From the NCBI GenBank assembly GCA_945860335.1, contig CAMAQW010000037.1:1-12016 (forward strand): DNA of 12,016 nucleotides. The letters are read 5' to 3'. This document shows positions 6,897 to 12,016 of the stretch, in pieces (position 1 is the stretch's first letter; every line of letters starts with the position of its first letter). Origin of the DNA: Sediminibacterium ginsengisoli. Its GTDB lineage: Bacteria > Bacteroidota > Bacteroidia > Chitinophagales > Chitinophagaceae. The notes under the pieces were generated by a model. The model did no database searches, had not been told where the DNA came from, and saw only the letters and a list, made by a program, of their open reading frames with translations. The translations under genes and the position numbers were made by a program.

Positions 6897-7528
6897 AAGT
6901 TTACGAAAAACTACTCTTAGAAAACAAAGCTTGGGCTAAAGAAAAACTTCAGCTCGATCCTTCCTATTTTAACAAACTTGCACATTCCCAATCGCCAGAA
7001 TTTTTGTGGATTGGCTGTAGCGACAGCCGTGTACCTGCCAACGAAATAACAAATACCCAGCCGGGGGAAATATTTGTACACCGCAACATTGCCAATATGG
7101 TAATTCATACAGATGTAAATTTGTTAAGTGTTCTTGAATACGCGGTTACACACCTTAAAGTAAAACACATTATTGTTTGTGGCCATTACGGATGTGGTGG
7201 TGTAAAGGCAGCGATGGGTAATCATGATTTCAAACAAGTACTTAATATGTGGTTAAGGCATATCAAAGACGTCTTTCATTTACACAGAAAAGAGTTAAAT
7301 AGTATTGAAGACGAAAATAAAAAATTCGACCGCTTGGTCGAACTAAATGTACAAGAACAAGTCTTGCACTTAGCAAAAACTTCTATTATTCAACGTGCCT
7401 GGAAACATGAACAAAGTCCGCAAATTCATGGATGGGTATATGGCCTAAATGATGGAATCATCAAACCGGTTTGTGAATTAAATCCAGACTCAGACATCGA
7501 AGATCTTTACAAGTACGACGATATTTAA
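6893..7528 (+). CDS. can: Beta-class carbonic anhydrase, type II-like
   Basis: This zinc enzyme interconverts CO2 and bicarbonate in the cytosol. The 211-residue protein has the complete beta-class site at the same numbers as E. coli Can: Cys42, Asp44 and Arg46 in CSDSRV, and His98 and Cys101 in CGHYGCGG. It also has Trp39, Val47, Arg64 (HRN) and a tyrosine in HGWVYG (Tyr183). These resemble the residues that mark type II enzymes with a non-catalytic bicarbonate site, so bicarbonate-sensitive switching is plausible. The ATG lies in an ATGA overlap with the SulP gene, indicating translational coupling and probably a shared job. The enzyme could supply or consume bicarbonate right at the transporter. 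The next gene begins 13 bases after the stop. The gene symbol is by similarity to E. coli Can. Confidence 0.95.
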   Translation: MKVYEKLLLENKAWAKEKLQLDPSYFNKLAHSQSPEFLWIGCSDSRVPANEITNTQPGEIFVHRNIANMVIHTDVNLLSVLEYAVTHLKVKHIIVCGHYGCGGVKAAMGNHDFKQVLNMWLRHIKDVFHLHRKELNSIEDENKKFDRLVELNVQEQVLHLAKTSIIQRAWKHEQSPQIHGWVYGLNDGIIKPVCELNPDSDIEDLYKYDDI

Positions 7529-7541
7529 AAAGAAATAAAAA

Positions 7542-9227
7542 ATGCAAAACAACAATAAAGTAACCCCACTAGGGGCTGCTAGAAAGCTTGTGCACCTACT
7601 TCAATTAGACAATAAAGAAGTGTCTGCTATTTATGTGTATGCGATATTAGCCGGTCTTGTTCAACTAATTACACCACTAGGGATCCAAAGTATTATTGGA
7701 TTTGTCATGGCCGGCTCCTTGTCCACATCCATTGTAGTTCTTATTACTGTTGTGGTACTTGGGGTATTTTTGAATGGTCTATTTCAAATTAGACAGCTTC
7801 AAATTATAGAAAAAATTAAACAAAAAATTTATACAAGAGATGCGCTTATTTTTGCAGATAGGATACCCAACCTAAATATAGAAAAGCTTGATAAATACTA
7901 TTTGCCTGAGTTGGTTAATCGATTTTTTGACACCATTACACTTCAAAAAGGTATTGAAAAAATATTACTAGAAATTCCTGCCGCTTTTATTCAGATCATT
8001 TTTGGAATTATATTACTATCGCTTTACCATCCTATTTTTATTGCATTTGGCATTGTTTTGTTATTGATGTTGTATATTATTTTACGAACTACACTTCCTC
8101 AAGGTTTTACAAAAAATATGGAAGCAAGTGACTATAAATATAAAACTGCTGCTTGGCTTCAAGAATTAGCGCGTGTTGTAAAAACTTTTAAATACGCTCA
8201 AAAAACATCCATCCACGTGGACAAGACAGATAGCTTAGTAAGTAACTATTTATTTGCAAGAACAGGATATTTTAAAATATTGTTGACTCAGTTTTGGAGT
8301 TTGGTTGTGTTCAAAATTATAATAACCGCTGCCATGCTTATTGTAGGTGTCTATTTATTACTTAATCAACAGATCAATATAGGCCAGTTTATTGCGGCAG
8401 ACATTGTTATACTTGCCGTGATCAATTCTGTAGAAAAATTAATTCTAACACTAGATAAAGCCTATGATTCACTAACCGCTATTGAGAAATTAAATAACAT
8501 TAAAAGTGCTGCATTAGAAGATAGTGGCAATGAACTTGTCACAAGTAAAAAAGGAATTGCTATTGGTTTTAACGGTGTAAATTTTAAATATCCCGACGGA
8601 AAACAGGTTTTGCAAGATGTTTCTTTTAATATCAATGAAGGTGAAAAAGTATTAATTGTAGGTGCATCCGGTTCTGGAAAATCAACATTATTAAGGCTCC
8701 TAACTGCAACATTCACTGCGTTTGAAGGTAGTATTAGAATTAATAACATTGCCATAGGTAGCTATTCAATTAAATCGCTAAGGTCCAACACTTCGGTTTT
8801 AATTAGTCAACAAGATATTTTTCAAGGAACCCTTAGAGACAATATTACCATGGGAGATACAGCTGTAGAAAGTTATAAGCTATTTGAAATTAGCAAAAAA
8901 ACAGGTTTAGATAATTTTATTAGTGGGCTTGAAATGGGTTTTGATAGCATTATTGATCCGGCTGGAAAAAAACTACCAGAAAAAATAAAACAAGGTATTT
9001 TGTTAGCAAGAGCCCTGTTAAATAAAAAACAGTTGTTTTTACTTGAAAATCCTTTTGATGGATTATCAACTGAAACAATAGAAGAAACCAAACAAACTAT
9101 TCTGGATATGCAAGAAAGCACCGTCTTAATTACGGCTTCATCGAATTTATTTAAAGAGGTTTTTAATAAAGTTATTTATATAGAAAACGGAATGATAATT
9201 TCTATTGAAACAATAAATAATAAGTAA
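7542..9227 (+). CDS. ABC exporter-like membrane protein with degenerate ATPase domain
   Basis: This is a half-transporter of 561 residues: a membrane domain of about six helices (roughly 28-305) fused to a nucleotide-binding domain (about 338-560), like type I secretion ABC proteins but without a C39 peptidase. Walker A is perfect (GASGSGKST, 374-382), and Gln423/424 before Asp425 fits the Q-loop. The rest is altered: LSGGQ reads LPEKI (478-482), Walker B Asp is Glu502, the catalytic Glu is Asn503, the D-loop reads DGLS, and the H-loop His is Ala532. ATP binding is plausible; normal hydrolysis is not. I recall Bacteroidota relatives with similar substitutions, so this may be a family trait rather than decay. 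The frame is intact throughout. It starts 13 bases after the carbonic anhydrase gene behind an A-rich leader, and its stop overlaps the adaptor start (TAATG). The substrate is unknown. Confidence 0.88.
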   Translation: MQNNNKVTPLGAARKLVHLLQLDNKEVSAIYVYAILAGLVQLITPLGIQSIIGFVMAGSLSTSIVVLITVVVLGVFLNGLFQIRQLQIIEKIKQKIYTRDALIFADRIPNLNIEKLDKYYLPELVNRFFDTITLQKGIEKILLEIPAAFIQIIFGIILLSLYHPIFIAFGIVLLLMLYIILRTTLPQGFTKNMEASDYKYKTAAWLQELARVVKTFKYAQKTSIHVDKTDSLVSNYLFARTGYFKILLTQFWSLVVFKIIITAAMLIVGVYLLLNQQINIGQFIAADIVILAVINSVEKLILTLDKAYDSLTAIEKLNNIKSAALEDSGNELVTSKKGIAIGFNGVNFKYPDGKQVLQDVSFNINEGEKVLIVGASGSGKSTLLRLLTATFTAFEGSIRINNIAIGSYSIKSLRSNTSVLISQQDIFQGTLRDNITMGDTAVESYKLFEISKKTGLDNFISGLEMGFDSIIDPAGKKLPEKIKQGILLARALLNKKQLFLLENPFDGLSTETIEETKQTILDMQESTVLITASSNLFKEVFNKVIYIENGMIISIETINNK

Positions 9228-10519
9228 TGAGCGCATTCAACAATATTTATCAAATTGACAAAGAAAATAAGGTTACAAGGGTATTTATAATCATATTAAT
9301 TGTAGCCGCTATTGTACTTTTTTTACCATGGACACAAAATATTAGGGCAAAGGGAAGTATCACAACACTTCAACAGGAACAAAGAAGACAAGAAGTGAAT
9401 ACTATTATTGCAGGAAAAGTAGTAAAGTGGTGGGTAAAGGAAGGAGATGCCATTAAAGCAGGTGATACGATCATGCAACTAAGCGAGGTAAAATTTGAAT
9501 ACCTGGACCCACTTTTATTAGAAAAAATGCGGTCTCAGATTCAAGCTAAATCAGCTGCTATTGAGGGGTATACCAGAAAAGGCGAAATGGCTGGGAAACA
9601 AGAGAGGGCGTTAGCAGAGCTTCAACTTATTAAACTAGATCAGCTTAAAATCAAACAACAACAATTACAGCTAAAACTAGTATCAGATAGTATGGAATTG
9701 GTTGCACAAATCAATGAGTTACAGGTTACAAAAAGACAAATTGATGCAGCCAAAAATATGTTGGATAGCGGTGTCATTTCACTCGTAGATTTTGAAAGAA
9801 GAAAAGTGAATTATCAAAACGCTTCTGCTAAAAAAATTGCTGCAGAAAATAAGTATGCGCAGTCTAAGCAAGAAACGCTTGCTTTATTATTTGAACAAAG
9901 TAGCATTTTACAAGACTACAATGATAAAATAGCAAAAGTAAATGGCGATAAATTTACAGCGAGTGCAGATCAAGCCATTGGTATGGGTGATTTAGCAAAA
10001 CTTGAAAATAGCTACGCCAATTACGATGTAAGAAATAAACTTTACTACATCATTGCACCACAAACAGGGCAAATTACCAAAGCAAAAAAAGCGGGTATTG
10101 GTGAATACGTTAAAGAGGGAGAAATGATTGTTGAAATAGTTCCTAAAGATATCAAATACGCCGTTGAACTATTTGTAGAACCTATGGACTTACCCCTTAT
10201 TAGTAAAGGCCAGAAAGTAAGATTTATTTTTGATGGATTTCCGGCCATTGTGTTTAGTGGATGGCCCAACAGTTCCTATGGTACTTTTGGTGGCGTCATT
10301 ACAGTCATTGAAAATGGTATCAGCGAAAATGGAAAATTCAGGGTTTTGGTATCCGAAGATTCTAGGGATAACCCATGGCCAAAACAATTAAAATTTGGAG
10401 GTGGTGCCAATGGTATCGCACTTTTAAAAGATGTTAGTATTGGATATGAGCTATGGCGAAATATTAACGGATTTCCGCCAGAATATTATCAAGCACAAGT
10501 TGAAAAGACTAAAAAATGA
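9227..10519 (+). CDS. HlyD-family periplasmic adaptor (membrane fusion protein)
   Basis: The predicted role is to bridge the inner-membrane ABC protein and the TolC-like outer-membrane channel. The 430 residues show a short cytoplasmic N-terminus, one transmembrane helix (about 19-35), and a first half-lipoyl segment IIAGKVVKWWVKEGDAIKAGD (60-80). A long coiled-coil hairpin rich in Gln, Lys, Leu and Ala (about 95-235) follows. The second half-lipoyl segment IIAPQTGQITKAKKAGIGEYVKEGE is at 275-299, and a beta-barrel region (about 310-345) leads to the C-terminus. This order is that of HlyD/EmrA-type adaptors. Its ATG overlaps the ABC gene's TAA by one base, and its TGA overlaps the next ATG (ATGA), so stoichiometric production of the three envelope parts is likely. 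The cargo is not indicated by the sequence. Confidence 0.93.
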   Translation: MSAFNNIYQIDKENKVTRVFIIILIVAAIVLFLPWTQNIRAKGSITTLQQEQRRQEVNTIIAGKVVKWWVKEGDAIKAGDTIMQLSEVKFEYLDPLLLEKMRSQIQAKSAAIEGYTRKGEMAGKQERALAELQLIKLDQLKIKQQQLQLKLVSDSMELVAQINELQVTKRQIDAAKNMLDSGVISLVDFERRKVNYQNASAKKIAAENKYAQSKQETLALLFEQSSILQDYNDKIAKVNGDKFTASADQAIGMGDLAKLENSYANYDVRNKLYYIIAPQTGQITKAKKAGIGEYVKEGEMIVEIVPKDIKYAVELFVEPMDLPLISKGQKVRFIFDGFPAIVFSGWPNSSYGTFGGVITVIENGISENGKFRVLVSEDSRDNPWPKQLKFGGGANGIALLKDVSIGYELWRNINGFPPEYYQAQVEKTKK

Positions 10520-11901
10520 GGTATTTAAAACAAATAATATTACTATTATTTATATGTTCAAAGGGATTTGGTCAGCAACTTACCTATAACGAGTTTATAG
10601 ATCAAGTTAAAAAAAACCATCCCCTTAGCAAGCAAGCAACAATTGTTGTTGACAAAGCAAACGCCGATGCGTTGATTGCACGCTCAAACTTTGACCCCAC
10701 TATTGGTTTTCTTTCTGACATGAAAACATTTGATGGCAAAAACTATTTCAATTACCAAAATACAGAGTTAAAAATTCCTACTTGGGCTGGTATAGATATT
10801 AGCACGGGTATAGAAAGCAACAGAGGGCAATTTTTAAATAGTGAAGTATCTAAAGGACAAAGTAGTTACCTTGGTATTAGCGTACCGGTACTTAAAAACT
10901 TAGTGATTGATAAGCGCAGGGCTGCTGTTTTACAAGCAAAAAATTTAATACTAGCTAGTGAGCAGGAGAAACAATCGATTGTCAACAATCTTCTATTAGA
11001 CGCCAGTTTACAATATTGGAAGTGGGCAGCACAGTATCAATTATTAAAATTATACAATCAGTTTGTTGTTACATCTACCAATAGATTTAACATCACAAAA
11101 ATTGCTTTTAACAACGGAGAAAGAGCATCACTAGATACACTGGAAGCACTTACACAATTACAGCAATTAAAAATTTTAGAAAACGACGCTGATTTACTTT
11201 TTACAAACGCAGGAATCGAATTATCTTATTTTTTGTGGGACAATCAGGATAGCGCCTTACAATTGAGCCCTACTATGATTCCAGACACACTCGATAGTAA
11301 AAAAATCTCGATGGAGACTGCCATTGGAGACTTAATGAGTTTATCCATTTTACAAAACCCAGAAGTACGTGCTTATGAGTATAAGATTAACAACTTACTC
11401 ATTGAAAAGAAATTAAAATTTCAATCGCTACTTCCTATGTTAAATGTTAAATCAAACATTTTAAACCAAAACTATAACGTCTTTAAAGACGCTGGTGCAC
11501 AGTTTTATCAAAACAACTATAAGTTTGGGGTAGATTTTAAAATGCCTTTGTTTTTGAGAGAAGGCCGTGGTGAATATAGAAAAGCGAAACTAAAAATTGA
11601 AGAAACAAACCTAGCTTTTGCTGCCAAAAAAATTGAGGTTCAAAACAAGGTTAAAACTTATAGCAACGAAAACTTTTTCCTAAAAAATCAGTTGGAAACA
11701 CAGTTTATCATCAATAAAAATACCAATTCCTTACTAAAAGGTGAGCTCATTAAGTTTTATAATGGGGATAGTAACTTATTTGTCGTAAACGCACGTGAAA
11801 ATAAAGTAATTGAAACTGCAGAGAAACTTATTTCTCTGCAGTTCAAAATTGTAAAATCGTATTACGGACTTAAATGGGCTAGCGGTACTATTAATCAATA
11901 A
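10516..11901 (+). CDS. TolC-family outer-membrane channel protein
   Basis: This protein has 461 residues with a Sec signal peptide (MRYLKQIILLLFICSKGFGQ, likely cut near residue 19) and a mature part typical of outer-membrane efflux proteins. Long amphipathic helices (for example around 133-175 and 185-215) are repeated in the second half (about 275-300 and 365-450). Stretches that could form the short beta-barrel strands lie near 85-115 and 320-350. Length is normal for TolC relatives. It should form the trimeric exit duct for the ABC protein and HlyD-type adaptor encoded just upstream, with which it shares an ATGA overlap. Codons 433-443 contain a perfect 13-bp inverted repeat. The last 11 bases overlap the end of a leftward gene. 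Family assignment is firm; the exported substrate is unknown. Confidence 0.92.
   Translation: MRYLKQIILLLFICSKGFGQQLTYNEFIDQVKKNHPLSKQATIVVDKANADALIARSNFDPTIGFLSDMKTFDGKNYFNYQNTELKIPTWAGIDISTGIESNRGQFLNSEVSKGQSSYLGISVPVLKNLVIDKRRAAVLQAKNLILASEQEKQSIVNNLLLDASLQYWKWAAQYQLLKLYNQFVVTSTNRFNITKIAFNNGERASLDTLEALTQLQQLKILENDADLLFTNAGIELSYFLWDNQDSALQLSPTMIPDTLDSKKISMETAIGDLMSLSILQNPEVRAYEYKINNLLIEKKLKFQSLLPMLNVKSNILNQNYNVFKDAGAQFYQNNYKFGVDFKMPLFLREGRGEYRKAKLKIEETNLAFAAKKIEVQNKVKTYSNENFFLKNQLETQFIINKNTNSLLKGELIKFYNGDSNLFVVNARENKVIETAEKLISLQFKIVKSYYGLKWASGTINQ
11814..11843. terminator. Perfect 13-bp inverted repeat within tolC-like coding region; candidate terminator of the leftward gene
   Basis: AACTGCAGAGAAA (11814-11826) and TTTCTCTGCAGTT (11831-11843) pair perfectly around a CTTA loop. 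On the minus strand the hairpin lies about 48 bases after the stop of the gene entering from the right. It is followed there by T-rich sequence (TCAATTACTTTATTTT), so it could end that transcript. On the plus strand no T-run follows, but the stem could slow RNases or ribosomes near the operon's 3' end. Structure is clear; the role is inferred. Confidence 0.5.
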
Positions 11902-12016
11902 GAGAAGCATGCGTTAGCTGTAAAGCCTTACACTTTTCATTAAAATTTTTGATGTCCTTTTCAAGTATAGCGTTGAGTTCCGCTTTATAAATAAGCCACT
12001 CGGCATTTAATTCTTT
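11891..12016 (-). CDS. C-terminal 41 residues of an unidentified protein (5' part outside window)
   Basis: The minus strand is open from the right edge to a TAA at 11893-11891, encoding 41 residues that begin KELNAEWLIYKAELNAILEK and end HASLID. The segment is amphipathic and helical, with Glu, Lys and Leu spacing expected of a real protein. Its pattern (EW-x-x-YK-x-EL, later D-x-x-x-FN) recalls the C-terminus of large Bacteroidota VPS10/sortilin-like glycosyl-hydrolase-annotated proteins, but this is from memory and weak. The gene converges on the tolC-like gene and overlaps its last 11 bases. A hairpin beyond its stop, inside tolC, may serve as its terminator. Confidence 0.55.
   Translation of the reverse strand, partial: KELNAEWLIYKAELNAILEKDIKNFNEKCKALQLTHASLID

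Noticed and set aside
7325..7342. 7-bp perfect hairpin TTCGACC-GCTT-GGTCGAA in the carbonic anhydrase gene
   Set aside because: A 7-bp stem with a short loop is expected about once or more by chance in 12 kb, and it has no T-run or boundary position.
7542..9227. The degenerate ABC gene as a pseudogene
   Set aside because: It has a full-length open frame, intact Walker A and membrane domain, and translational coupling to the next gene; substitutions cluster at functional motifs rather than as random damage.
11478..11491. 14-base perfect palindrome CGTCTTTAAAGACG inside the tolC-like gene
   Set aside because: About one such palindrome is expected by chance in a window this long, and it is mid-gene with no supporting context.
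1..12016. Mobile elements, CRISPR arrays, tRNA/rRNA genes or phage remnants
   Set aside because: No transposase, integrase, terminal repeats, regularly spaced repeats or RNA-gene-like sequences were seen in any gap or at gene borders.

Overview
The window is AT-rich and densely coding. It looks like a chromosomal segment from a Bacteroidota bacterium, probably of the Chitinophagaceae or Sphingobacteria type. Four things point there: a thioredoxin-domain protein of the Bacteroidota DUF5106 style at the left edge; a bacterial GH3-type adenylating enzyme beside lptB; genes without Shine-Dalgarno sequences and with A-rich leaders; and -7 elements close to the Bacteroidota TAnnTTTG consensus. The genus is not determinable from the sequence alone. 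I saw no RNA genes, insertion sequences or CRISPR arrays, and no gene-free stretch over 300 bases.

Left part (1-4875), housekeeping genes. A truncated thioredoxin-fold protein (+) meets methylenetetrahydrofolate reductase (metF, -) stop to stop with no base between. A 137-base divergent region then separates metF from a rightward set: lptB (lipopolysaccharide-export ATPase, TTG start), a GH3-family acyl-adenylating enzyme 5 bases later, and fabG (3-oxoacyl-ACP reductase) after 35 bases.

Right part (4982-11901), one probable six-gene operon. It runs: a 98-residue unknown protein with an N-terminal hydrophobic segment; a SulP-family anion (probably bicarbonate) transporter with STAS domain; a beta-carbonic anhydrase sharing an ATGA overlap with it; a peptidase-less ABC exporter-like membrane protein; an HlyD-type adaptor (TAATG overlap); and a TolC-type outer-membrane protein (ATGA overlap). 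SulP plus carbonic anhydrase is a recognised inorganic-carbon uptake pairing. Its fusion by tight spacing to a whole envelope-spanning tripartite export set is less expected. The ABC protein keeps a perfect Walker A motif but has lost the LSGGQ signature, the Walker B aspartate, the catalytic glutamate and the H-loop histidine. If it is a homodimer, neither ATP site is conventional. This is the best candidate in the window for something poorly described.

Non-coding and hidden signals. The 106-base gap before the six-gene cluster holds a 19-base dyad and a TTGTCA direct repeat at 11-base spacing. A weak hairpin with a T-run sits between the small gene and the SulP gene. A perfect 13-bp inverted repeat lies inside the 3' end of the tolC-like gene, where it could terminate the leftward gene that enters from the right edge and overlaps tolC by 11 bases.
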